A stretch of DNA of 6,134 bases from contig JBIISW010000141.1 of NCBI GenBank assembly GCA_044340865.1, forward strand, positions 1 to 6,134, read 5' to 3'. How positions within the stretch are numbered: position 1 is the first letter of the stretch; every line of letters starts with the position of its first letter. The notes beneath the pieces are model-generated. The model had not been told where the DNA came from, ran no database searches, and worked only from the letters and a program-made list of their open reading frames with translations. A program made the translations under genes and the position numbers. The DNA is from UBA4416 sp044340865 (lineage in GTDB: Bacteria > Bacteroidota > Bacteroidia > B-17B0 > Aurantibacillaceae). Below, one piece after another: positions 1 through 6,134 of this stretch.

Positions 1-1935
1 GAAAAGCAACTAAAATTAGACGCGGAAATAGAAGTACTTGGTTCTCTTTTCAAAATCAAAAAAGCAGACACTAAAATTAATTCCACCTTATTAAACAGTT
101 CTGGTTCATTTGAAATAAAAGATAGTTTATTAGCACTTGATATTCAATTTACAGGAAAAAACTTAGACATCTCTTCTACTCTATCCTTATTGCCAGAAAG
201 CTTCCAAACTAAATTTAATGATTATGAAAGTGATGGAGAATTTTACGCAACTGGTGAATGCCATTACAAAGCAGGGAAATCGTTTTCATTACATTCAAAA
301 TTTGGAATCAAACAAGCCACTATTAATTATAAACCTCAAAACACCTCATTAAGTCAAGTTAATCTAGAAGGTACGATTTTGATTGATGACCACAATAGTG
401 CGTTAACTTTAAATAACATAAGAGCCAATTTAAATACAAACACATTTAAAGGTCATTTAGAATTAAATAACTTCAATGATCCTTATATCAAATTAAACAT
501 TGATGCGAATACGAATTTAGAAGAATTAAACACCTTTTATCCTATTGACACATTGCAACAATTAACTGGAAATATTCTCTTAATGGCAGATATAGAAGGC
601 AAATTGAGCGAATTAAAATCAAACTCATTCAGTCCAACTGTTCTAGCAAATGGTCATGCTACATTAAAAAATATTAAGGCCAAATTTAAACAATCTGAAA
701 AAGAAATTAATATTCCTGAAGGTGAAGTTAAATTAATGAATAGACATTTAGAAGTTTCTAATTTAAAATTAATCAAAGGGAATTCAGATGTTGTTATTGT
801 TGGAGATATTCCTAATTTCTTAGAATATGTTTTTGATTCTAAAACTAACTTAATCATTAACTCAACTGTAACAAGTGAAAGAATTGAATTAGAAGATTTT
901 TTATTTAAAAGTAATGACGATTCGAAAGAATCATTGGTATTTATTCCACCAAATTTAGAATTAAACTTGGTGATTGTTATAAAAAAATTAGCTTTCCAAA
1001 AATTTAAAGCGTCGCAATTAAGTGGTAAATTATTTCTAAAAAATCAAAAGATTGCCCTCAATGACGTAACCTTTTTAGCAATGGATGGAAACGTTTCTAT
1101 TAATGCATTTGCGGATGCTAGCGGAGAAAACGATATCAAGATTTCGGGTGATTGTAATTTATCTAAACTAAACATCAAAGATATGTTCACTGAGCTCAAT
1201 AACTTCGGACAAGCAACCATACAAGACCAACACTTGAAAGGATTTGTGACAGCTAACATTGATTTTACAGGAAATTGGGATAAAGCACTTCATGTAGATT
1301 TAAATAGCATAACTGCAAATAGTAATTTAATCATTGAACAAGGCGAATTGATTGGTTTTAAACCACTAGAAAGTTTAGCTAAATACATCGATTTAAAAGA
1401 ATTAAAACACATTAAATTTTCTGCTTTACAAAGTAATTTGTCAATTAAAAACAGAACCATTACACTCCCAAAAACATCAATTAAATCCACCGCCATTAAT
1501 TTAGATTTATGGGGAAGTCACACCTTTGACAACCAAATTGATTATCACATCCAATTACTCATTAGCGAATTGTTAGCGAAAAAACAAAAAGCCAACAAAC
1601 CATTTGATGAAGAATTATCACTTGTTGAAAACGATCCTGACAACCGAAGAAGTGTGTTCTTATTAATGAAAGGGAATATTGATAACCCGACTATTACTTA
1701 CGACAAAAGCGGTGCAAAACAAAAAATTAAAGAAGATCTAAAAGCCGAAAAGCAAACCATAAAAAACATATTGAAAGAAGAATTTGGGTTATTTAAAAAA
1801 GATACACTTACAAGTCGTAAACAAAGTAATTTAAAATCTGATCAGAAATTTCAATTGCAAGTTGGGGATGGCGAAACGAAAAAAGGAAAAACATTACAAC
1901 CTAAAAAGAAAGAAACCGATGATGATGATTTTTAA
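1..1935 (+). CDS. AsmA-family envelope protein, C-terminal part (5' end outside the window)
   Basis: The reading frame is open from the first base to the TAA at 1933-1935, giving 644 visible residues. There is no ATG near the beginning, so the start lies upstream of the window; the TTG at 190 is an internal leucine codon. The visible protein is a long run of alternating hydrophobic and polar residues, as in the repetitive beta-rich body of AsmA/TamB-like proteins. The AsmA C-terminal region is recognisable at about residues 385-570. It includes the LKGFVTANIDFTGNWDK stretch, QGELIGF (447-453), a segment around LKHIKFSALQSNL, and WGSHTFDNQIDYHI. The tail after about 575 is lysine-rich and ends in TDDDDF. 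Family members are anchored in the inner membrane and span the periplasm; they are linked to phospholipid transport and outer-membrane homeostasis. The N-terminal membrane anchor is not visible here. The gene converges on the TPR gene and shares its terminator. Family assignment is firm; the substrate is unknown. Confidence 0.88.
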   Translation, partial: EKQLKLDAEIEVLGSLFKIKKADTKINSTLLNSSGSFEIKDSLLALDIQFTGKNLDISSTLSLLPESFQTKFNDYESDGEFYATGECHYKAGKSFSLHSKFGIKQATINYKPQNTSLSQVNLEGTILIDDHNSALTLNNIRANLNTNTFKGHLELNNFNDPYIKLNIDANTNLEELNTFYPIDTLQQLTGNILLMADIEGKLSELKSNSFSPTVLANGHATLKNIKAKFKQSEKEINIPEGEVKLMNRHLEVSNLKLIKGNSDVVIVGDIPNFLEYVFDSKTNLIINSTVTSERIELEDFLFKSNDDSKESLVFIPPNLELNLVIVIKKLAFQKFKASQLSGKLFLKNQKIALNDVTFLAMDGNVSINAFADASGENDIKISGDCNLSKLNIKDMFTELNNFGQATIQDQHLKGFVTANIDFTGNWDKALHVDLNSITANSNLIIEQGELIGFKPLESLAKYIDLKELKHIKFSALQSNLSIKNRTITLPKTSIKSTAINLDLWGSHTFDNQIDYHIQLLISELLAKKQKANKPFDEELSLVENDPDNRRSVFLLMKGNIDNPTITYDKSGAKQKIKEDLKAEKQTIKNILKEEFGLFKKDTLTSRKQSNLKSDQKFQLQVGDGETKKGKTLQPKKKETDDDDF

Positions 1936-1951
1936 AAACAAATTTTTAAAA

Positions 1952-1994
1952 GGCATAAAAAAAGCGAGAATTAAATTCTCGCTTTTTTTATGCT
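1952..1994. terminator. Bidirectional intrinsic terminator between convergent genes
   Basis: A near-perfect inverted repeat has arms 1953-1971 and 1975-1993 with a 3-nt loop (TAA). The core GCGAGAAT/ATTCTCGC is flanked by seven A's (1957-1963) on the left and seven T's (1983-1989) on the right. RNA from either strand therefore forms a GC-containing stem followed by a U run. It begins 17 bp after the stop of the AsmA-like gene and ends 12 bp before the stop of the minus-strand TPR gene, so one element can terminate both transcripts. Confidence 0.92.
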
Positions 1995-2004
1995 TTTTAT
2001 TTTT

Positions 2005-3624
2005 TTATTTCCCTGCAGGGCTTTTAAAAAAATCGATTTGCTTTTTATTGTTTGGATCTAACTCCTTGATAATAGTAAAATATTCTTTTGCTTTTACATT
2101 ATCCTTTAATGTCAAAGCATTGTACCCTAAATATTCACACGCTTCAATAACGTTAGCTTTGTTACTTGCTGTTGTTCGTTCCTCTGGTTTAACCAATGTC
2201 ATTGCAGCTTCATAATGCGGTTTAGCTAACCACTTTTCGTTTTTTAAATCTTGTTGTGTATTTGCTTTTGCTCTCCAAAAATAAGATGTAGCAAAAGTTG
2301 GACTTAACTGACATAATCTCGAAAAACACGTATCAGCTTTTACAAAATCTTTAGGTCCAAAATAATAAGAACGACCTAAATCAAAATAATCAGCACCGGT
2401 TAAGTTTTTAGGATTTCCATCCATCAATCTTTCATAGGTTTCAATTGCTTTGAAATACTTCTTAGCTTTCATATTTGCTTTTGCAATTTCTCTAATGATA
2501 TCAGATGATTTTGCAGGATCTAATGCAATCGCTTTTTCCATTTCAAGCACACCTAAGCTATCTTTTCCTGTTTTTGCTAATAATATGCCTTTGTATTTGT
2601 AATCGGTTGCTACGTATTTAAAATTAGGTATCGCTGCTGTTTTTTCAAAAAACGTATTGATTGATACTAATCCCTTATTAAAAGCTTCTTTATCTAAGGT
2701 GTTACCAATTTCTGCATAAGAATAACCTAACATGCGATCTAAATAAAATTTGGTGTTACCTGCTTTTTGTAAATTTTCTAATTCAGCAATGGCCTCATTA
2801 TATTGTTTGTTACTAAATAAGAATGAAGCATAGCGTTCACGAGCATCCAAACTGTTATTTAATTCTAAATACTTTTTATAGCTTTCAACAGCATTTGCTT
2901 TTTGTCCAGCCTTATAATACAACTCTGCTTTTTCGCGGTAAGCTGGCGCGTAAGTAGGATCCGTTGCTTGTGCTTTTTTGTAAAGATCTAAAGCCAATTG
3001 ATAATTTTGTCCACGTTGGTATAATCTCCCTGAGCGTAAATCTCCTTTTGGAGATGCGGGATTTAATTCAGTTGCTTTGTTATAATTTTTAATAGCTGGT
3101 CCGCCATCAGTTGGATTTTTTTCCAACATCGCATCACCCATCAACAAATAACTTTCTTGATTTTTAGGTTCAATTTTTATAGCAGCATTCAATAAATTAA
3201 TGGCTTCATCTAAACTTTTTTGTTCAGCATTAATATATATTTCAGCTGTTTTACGCATCACTTCTGCGTTTTTTGCACCAAGTGTTGAGGCTTTAAACAA
3301 CTGCGTTTTCGCTTCAGTTTGCAATCCTTTATACCAAAGGATTTTCGCTAATCCAACATAGTTTAATGGATAGGTTGCATTTAATTCGGCGCCTTTAACA
3401 TAATATAGATTTGCAGAATCTAAATCTCCTTTTCTGAAATAATTTTCTCCAAAATAAAAATAATTATCTCCTTTGGTAGGCTCTTTTGCAATAAGTGCTC
3501 TGTAATCACTTGCTGCTGATTCAAATCGTTCGTTGTCCGTTTTAACCACAGCCTCTTTTAAGGTTTGTGCATTAACACATTGTGTGATAATGATACTGGT
3601 TGTTAAAAACACTGCTTTTTTCAT
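2005..3624 (-). CDS. Exported tetratricopeptide-repeat (TPR) protein
   Basis: This 539-residue protein starts at ATG 3622-3624 with a Sec signal peptide (MKKAVFLTTSIIITQCVNAQ); cleavage probably falls just before or after Q20. Its only cysteine near the signal lacks a good lipobox, so it is probably soluble and periplasmic rather than a lipoprotein. The rest is almost entirely helical TPR-type repeats of about 34 residues. Clear units lie near 53-84, 121-153, 155-188, 194-222, 226-256, 339-371, 374-404, 411-442 and 491-525, with more degenerate ones between. Typical TPR end signatures recur, such as AIKIEPKNQ, ATELNPASP, AQATDPTYA, AIALDPAKS and IKELDPNNK. TPR arrays bind proteins and have no catalytic site, so a scaffold or assembly role in the envelope is the natural inference. 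I recall similar full-length proteins across Bacteroidota but no established function. A candidate promoter lies upstream and a shared terminator just downstream, so it is probably transcribed alone. Confidence 0.92.
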   Translation of the reverse strand: MKKAVFLTTSIIITQCVNAQTLKEAVVKTDNERFESAASDYRALIAKEPTKGDNYFYFGENYFRKGDLDSANLYYVKGAELNATYPLNYVGLAKILWYKGLQTEAKTQLFKASTLGAKNAEVMRKTAEIYINAEQKSLDEAINLLNAAIKIEPKNQESYLLMGDAMLEKNPTDGGPAIKNYNKATELNPASPKGDLRSGRLYQRGQNYQLALDLYKKAQATDPTYAPAYREKAELYYKAGQKANAVESYKKYLELNNSLDARERYASFLFSNKQYNEAIAELENLQKAGNTKFYLDRMLGYSYAEIGNTLDKEAFNKGLVSINTFFEKTAAIPNFKYVATDYKYKGILLAKTGKDSLGVLEMEKAIALDPAKSSDIIREIAKANMKAKKYFKAIETYERLMDGNPKNLTGADYFDLGRSYYFGPKDFVKADTCFSRLCQLSPTFATSYFWRAKANTQQDLKNEKWLAKPHYEAAMTLVKPEERTTASNKANVIEACEYLGYNALTLKDNVKAKEYFTIIKELDPNNKKQIDFFKSPAGK

Positions 3625-3697
3625 ATCTCAATTTATTGATGTTTAATGTTTTGTAATTCTATTCTGTAAATTAAAAATTATCTTCCTTTTTCGACGC

Positions 3698-3731
3698 CAA
3701 ATATAGGTATTTTAGAAAGATCTGTGTTCAA
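3698..3731 (-). promoter_or_regulatory. Candidate Bacteroidota-type promoter for the TPR gene
   Basis: Read on the minus strand, TATATTTG (3705-3698) matches the Bacteroidota -7 box TAnnTTTG exactly. A TTG (3731-3729) lies upstream as a possible -33 element. The 23-nt spacing is at the long end of the accepted range, which weakens the call. Transcription would start near 3690-3694, giving a leader of roughly 70 nt before the ATG at 3624. Confidence 0.45.
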
Positions 3732-3884
3732 CTTAAAACCTATTTCATGTTATTTTTTCAATAAATCTATGATGTGTAGAAATTTTTAATTTTACATAAA
3801 TTTACTACTAATTAAAACAAATTCCATTTACAATTTGATGATTATAGCTTATTTATTAATTGATTTAACATTATTTTACATTGC

Positions 3885-3916
3885 AAAAAAAAGCGAATCA
3901 AATTAGATTCGCTTTT
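3885..3916 (-). terminator. Intrinsic terminator of the DUF3078 gene
   Basis: Arms 3889-3899 and 3906-3916 form an 11-bp stem: GCGAATC/GATTCGC extended by four A-T pairs, with a 6-nt loop. Read on the minus strand, the stem is followed by a run of eight U's (complement of 3885-3892). It lies about 21 bp after the stop codon at 3938. On the plus strand only four T's follow the core, so it works best for the minus strand. It should insulate the TPR gene from upstream transcription. Confidence 0.85.
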
Positions 3917-3937
3917 AAAGTGCATTTAAAAATGGAA

Positions 3938-4924
3938 TTAAAATTTATAATTTAAACCGACACCAAGCACTTGCTTAAATTGCACATCTGGGCCAACAGT
4001 TCCTTTTTGGTCACCTACATTTCTTAACACTTTAATATCATCATCATAAATTAATTGTGTAGAAATCGTTGCTGAAATAAACTTATTTACTTTTAAGGTT
4101 GTCAGTGTTGTCCAGTTTACATCCACGTTTTGTGGGTTATGCAAATAATTAGAAAATAATTCTACAACTGTTTGGAAGGTAATATTTTCCATTACTTTTG
4201 TTTTGTATTCCATTTTGAAATACCCCCCGAATTCTTCTCTGTGATTTTTGAATTGCTGTGTGATAGTGCCGCCATTATAGGGGTCTCTAATTTCTTTTTG
4301 AACACCAAATGCTCCAATGCGAGCTAAACTATCGTCGTTTACGATGGTAAATTTACCTGTTAAAGGAGAAATGAAAACAGTGAAACGATCGTTTGGCTTA
4401 TAATCAAAACCCATGGCGATTAAGCCATAAGCAGGCGCCATTAATTTTGAAATGTAAATGGAATCATTTGGGTAATTATAGCCGTTAGCGAATTGTGTTC
4501 TAAAATCTGCTAAAGCGGAATAATACCAACTTTTATAAGCATGACGGCCATATTTAGATGTAATTTGGATTTTATCGTCATTTTTCCACCAATTTTTATT
4601 ATTGCCTTGCTTAATAACTCCATAACCTAATTCTAATGAATTATCCCAAGTAGACTTTTTATTTCTAAAATTGGCAAAGACGTTTACTAATCCACCTAAT
4701 GAAATTGAATTATTTCCGCCCGCTGCCCAGTTGCTTAAAGACACCTGCTGCCCATTTAAGGCTACTATTCCACCAAGTTTCCATGATTTTACCGTATCAG
4801 GTTTCATGGTTTTTAATTTGTCAGCTTCCACTTGCAATTTTGCAGCATCTTCTTTAGTAACCTCTTGAGCAATAGAAGTAATCGCCAAAAAAAACAGAGA
4901 AATAAATAGTGATTTTTTTTTCAT
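3938..4924 (-). CDS. DUF3078 family protein, probable outer-membrane beta-barrel
   Basis: The 328-residue protein starts at ATG 4922-4924 with a clear signal peptide (MKKKSLFISLFFLAITSIAQ). A short charged helix-like linker follows (about 21-45). The DUF3078 domain begins at the WKLGGIVALNGQQVSLSNWA segment (48-67) and continues through AGGNNSISLGGLVN, WDNSLELGYG (93-102), WWKNDDKIQITSKYG (112-126), WYYSALADFRTQF (133-145) and a SPLTGKFT segment (186-193). Alternating aromatic and glycine-rich strands, with the chain ending in phenylalanine (GLNYKF), fit a barrel with a C-terminal Bam-recognition signal. The family is largely Bacteroidota-specific and has no established function, so I give no gene symbol. 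There is no Shine-Dalgarno; the leader is A/T-rich. It lies 111 bp downstream of porD on the same strand, with a candidate promoter in the gap and a strong terminator after it. It could be a minor porin or a structural barrel; the sequence does not distinguish these. Confidence 0.88.
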   Translation of the reverse strand: MKKKSLFISLFFLAITSIAQEVTKEDAAKLQVEADKLKTMKPDTVKSWKLGGIVALNGQQVSLSNWAAGGNNSISLGGLVNVFANFRNKKSTWDNSLELGYGVIKQGNNKNWWKNDDKIQITSKYGRHAYKSWYYSALADFRTQFANGYNYPNDSIYISKLMAPAYGLIAMGFDYKPNDRFTVFISPLTGKFTIVNDDSLARIGAFGVQKEIRDPYNGGTITQQFKNHREEFGGYFKMEYKTKVMENITFQTVVELFSNYLHNPQNVDVNWTTLTTLKVNKFISATISTQLIYDDDIKVLRNVGDQKGTVGPDVQFKQVLGVGLNYKF

Positions 4925-4947
4925 AATATAATAAAATTAAAGATTTG

Positions 4948-4976
4948 TAAATCTACTAAAACAATTTTTATACCAA
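4948..4976 (-). promoter_or_regulatory. Candidate promoter for the DUF3078 gene
   Basis: On the minus strand, TTG (4976-4974) is followed after 18 nt by TAGATTTA (4955-4948). That is seven of eight matches to the conserved pattern TAnnTTTG counting the free positions, with A replacing the final G. The spacing is ideal for Bacteroidota. A start near 4942-4945 would give a leader of about 20 nt. Because this DNA is very A/T-rich, a chance match is possible. Confidence 0.35.
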
Positions 4977-5035
4977 AACATCGATAATTAACTAATTGTT
5001 AATTTTAATTTCAACAGTGAGATAGAACTAATACT

Positions 5036-5932
5036 TTAATTAGCTTGTATTTTATACCATTTAGTGGTATTAGCTGGAGAAACCGTAGTTAGAACTTGAA
5101 CGGCTTTAGCTTTTTGATCAGGCAATCCTTTAGAGAAAATATTGACGATTTCATCTGCTTTCGCATTAAAAAATAATTCCATAATGAAACTAGCGGGTCT
5201 GTTTTTATAAACTTCAAGAAGCGCCTCTAAAGATTTTAATATTTCTGCTCTACCCTCATCTGGCTTATCAAACATAACATCTAAGCCAATTCTATGGAAT
5301 TTATACATACATTCTCTTATTGGAAGAAATACAGGTTGTAAAGCATTTTCGGGTATCCAATACCTGTTTTTATCTGTTTCTTGAGACTTCCAACCAACCT
5401 CTCCTGAACTTTGAGCGTTGGCAACAACAAGTTGTGCTTTTTGAAAATACTCTGTTCCTCCCAAATTAGCAAACGTATCATAATCATTAGCTAAAATAAT
5501 AAAAGCATAAAATGAAAGCACTGATGTTAAATTCGTTGAATAGGTATTTAAATTAAATTCGAGCTGTTGGAATTGTTGGTATTTAAATGTGAAATTTTCA
5601 TCTATATAATTAACCGCTGGCGAAAAATAAGAACTTTTAAAAACAGGGCGTCTACTTTGAACTTGAATGGTAGCTTTATATTCATCCGTTTCTAACTTTT
5701 TTGTAATATTGATTAAAATAGAACAATCAATTCTTTCAGCGGTCGTATAATTGTCTTTTGTCCACTTCGTATTATTCATGAACTCAAAAATCGATTTTTG
5801 CAATTGCTCAAAAATCTGCTTTTCGGTGGTTCCTTGTATTTGAGGAGACGCAACCGTTACCTGGCAGTTTAATTCTTGTGCCACTACATTTGAAGCACAA
5901 AAAAACAACGCTATGACTACATACTTAAACAT
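5036..5932 (-). CDS. porD: DUF4835 family protein, type IX secretion protein PorD
   Basis: The 298-residue protein starts at ATG 5930-5932 with a signal peptide (MFKYVVIALFFCASNVVAQ). The mature part opens with ELNCQVTV and carries the family landmarks: SPQIQGTTEKQIFEQLQKSI (29-48), FMNNTKW, ERIDCSILINI (67-77), IQVQSRRPVFKSSY (89-102), FKYQQFQQLEFN, NLTSVLSFYAFIILANDYDTF (134-154), LGGTEYFQKAQ (157-167), NRYWIPENAL (189-198), IRECMYKFHRIGLDVM (205-220) and DEGRAEIL. The length is normal for the family, so it appears intact. DUF4835 proteins are annotated as PorD, an envelope component associated with the type IX secretion system; their biochemical role is not defined, so the symbol rests on family naming. 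The start overlaps the end of coaBC by 8 bp, which fixes the operon and suggests translational coupling. This coaBC-DUF4835 adjacency is, from memory, common in Bacteroidota. No strong terminator follows, so readthrough into the DUF3078 gene is possible. Confidence 0.9.
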   Translation of the reverse strand: MFKYVVIALFFCASNVVAQELNCQVTVASPQIQGTTEKQIFEQLQKSIFEFMNNTKWTKDNYTTAERIDCSILINITKKLETDEYKATIQVQSRRPVFKSSYFSPAVNYIDENFTFKYQQFQQLEFNLNTYSTNLTSVLSFYAFIILANDYDTFANLGGTEYFQKAQLVVANAQSSGEVGWKSQETDKNRYWIPENALQPVFLPIRECMYKFHRIGLDVMFDKPDEGRAEILKSLEALLEVYKNRPASFIMELFFNAKADEIVNIFSKGLPDQKAKAVQVLTTVSPANTTKWYKIQAN

Positions 5933-6134
5933 GTTTATGGACTATTTGAATGACATAATTTACAATATCTGAAGCAACTTCTTGCTTGGTCTTTAACTCA
6001 AAATTAGTTAAATTATTGTGTTTGTCTATGATGGTTATTTTGTTGGTATCGAACCCAAAACCAGCACCTTCGTCAGCTGTTGAATTGGCAACAATAAAAT
6101 CTAAATTTTTCTTCTTAATTTTTTCTTTTGCGTA
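5925..6134 (-). CDS. coaBC: CoaBC C-terminal fragment (phosphopantothenoylcysteine synthetase/decarboxylase; 5' end outside the window)
   Basis: Reading the minus strand from the right edge gives 69 residues and a TAA stop at 5927-5925. The fragment opens with YAKEKIKKKNLDFIVANSTA, continues with DEGAGFGFDTNKITIIDK, then ELKTKQEVASDIVNYVI, and ends HKHV. This is the end of the CoaB (phosphopantothenate-cysteine ligase) domain. The lysine-rich stretch fits the KXKK motif known in CoaB, and IVAN plus GFGFDTNKITII is the conserved nucleotide-binding-domain signature. In the full enzyme CoaB ligates cysteine to 4'-phosphopantothenate using CTP, and the N-terminal CoaC domain decarboxylates the product to 4'-phosphopantetheine on the way to coenzyme A. 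The CoaC part lies beyond the window, so the bifunctional form is inferred from the usual bacterial arrangement. The stop codon lies inside the first codons of porD. Confidence 0.9.
   Translation of the reverse strand, partial: YAKEKIKKKNLDFIVANSTADEGAGFGFDTNKITIIDKHNNLTNFELKTKQEVASDIVNYVIQIVHKHV

Larger units (their letters stand above)
3625..3937. other. 313-bp intergenic region between the TPR and DUF3078 genes
   Basis: The side next to the TPR start (about 3625-3731) holds its leader and candidate promoter. The side next to the DUF3078 stop (about 3885-3937) holds that gene's terminator. The middle (about 3732-3880) is very A/T-rich. I see no credible open reading frame, tRNA or strong hairpin there, only a weak 6-bp inverted repeat (3818-3823 with 3832-3837). 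Confidence 0.7.

Noticed and set aside
190..192. TTG as a start codon for the AsmA-like protein
   Set aside because: The frame continues open to base 1, and the upstream residues fit the family, including the LDISSTLSLLPESFQ stretch spanning this codon. It is therefore an internal leucine.
654..1496. Three minus-strand open frames of 67-71 codons inside the AsmA-like gene
   Set aside because: They are short, lie antisense to a well-supported coding region, and show no recognisable domain or upstream signal.
2011..2020. GC-rich 10-bp palindrome CCCTGCAGGG next to the TPR stop codon
   Set aside because: It encodes the C-terminal Ser-Pro-Ala-Gly region of the TPR protein and stands alone without a U run or a second copy, so it is most simply a coding coincidence.
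1862..2215. Plus-strand open frame of 117 codons crossing the end of the AsmA-like gene, the terminator and the antisense of the TPR gene
   Set aside because: It runs through a strong terminator hairpin and overlaps two well-supported genes in other frames. Its lysine- and phenylalanine-rich composition is what A/T tracts produce by chance.
3625..3937. Possible mobile element, CRISPR repeat or tRNA in the largest intergenic gap
   Set aside because: There are no direct repeats, terminal inverted repeats, target-site duplications or cloverleaf pattern; only promoter and terminator signals are visible.
4671..4868. Plus-strand open frame of 65 codons inside the DUF3078 gene
   Set aside because: It is antisense to a conserved coding region and has no family resemblance or promoter signal.
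4986..5004. Inverted repeat AATTAAC...GTTAATT after the porD stop, considered as a terminator
   Set aside because: The 7-bp stem has a single G-C pair and is not followed by a U run. In such A/T-rich DNA it is likely chance, although an operator site cannot be excluded.

Overview
The window looks like chromosomal DNA from a low-GC member of the Bacteroidota. Four observations support this. Three exported proteins have signal peptides ending in the Ala-Gln (AQ) junction common in that phylum. Two gene families are essentially confined to it: PorD/DUF4835 and DUF3078. The genes lack convincing Shine-Dalgarno sequences and have A/T-rich leaders. Upstream sequences resemble the TTG...TAnnTTTG promoters of Bacteroidota. 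The sequence alone does not resolve a genus.

Layout from left to right: (1) The 3' part of a large plus-strand gene for an AsmA-family envelope protein runs from the left edge to 1935. (2) A very stable bidirectional hairpin terminator (about 1952-1994) separates it from the convergent gene that follows. (3) A minus-strand gene (2005-3624) encodes an exported 539-residue tetratricopeptide-repeat protein. (4) A 313-bp intergenic stretch holds the TPR gene's probable promoter and the terminator of the next gene. (5) A minus-strand gene (3938-4924) encodes a DUF3078 protein, probably an outer-membrane beta-barrel. (6) A 111-bp gap with a candidate promoter comes next. (7) A minus-strand gene (5036-5932) encodes a DUF4835 protein, annotated in the literature and databases as type IX secretion protein PorD. 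(8) The C-terminal end of CoaBC, a coenzyme A biosynthesis enzyme, runs off the right edge and overlaps the porD start by 8 bp.

Apart from CoaBC, every gene encodes an envelope or exported protein. The AsmA-like protein fits lipid transport or outer-membrane homeostasis, PorD fits type IX secretion, DUF3078 fits an outer-membrane barrel, and the TPR protein fits a periplasmic scaffold. The minus-strand set is transcribed in the order coaBC > porD > DUF3078 > TPR. coaBC and porD are clearly one operon. DUF3078 may read through from it or use its own promoter. The TPR gene appears to be a separate unit, because a terminator and a candidate promoter both lie between it and DUF3078.

I see no mobile element, CRISPR array, tRNA, rRNA, phage gene or defence system. 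This reads as an ordinary core-genome region. The points worth a second look are modest and concern operon architecture, terminators and uncharacterised envelope proteins.
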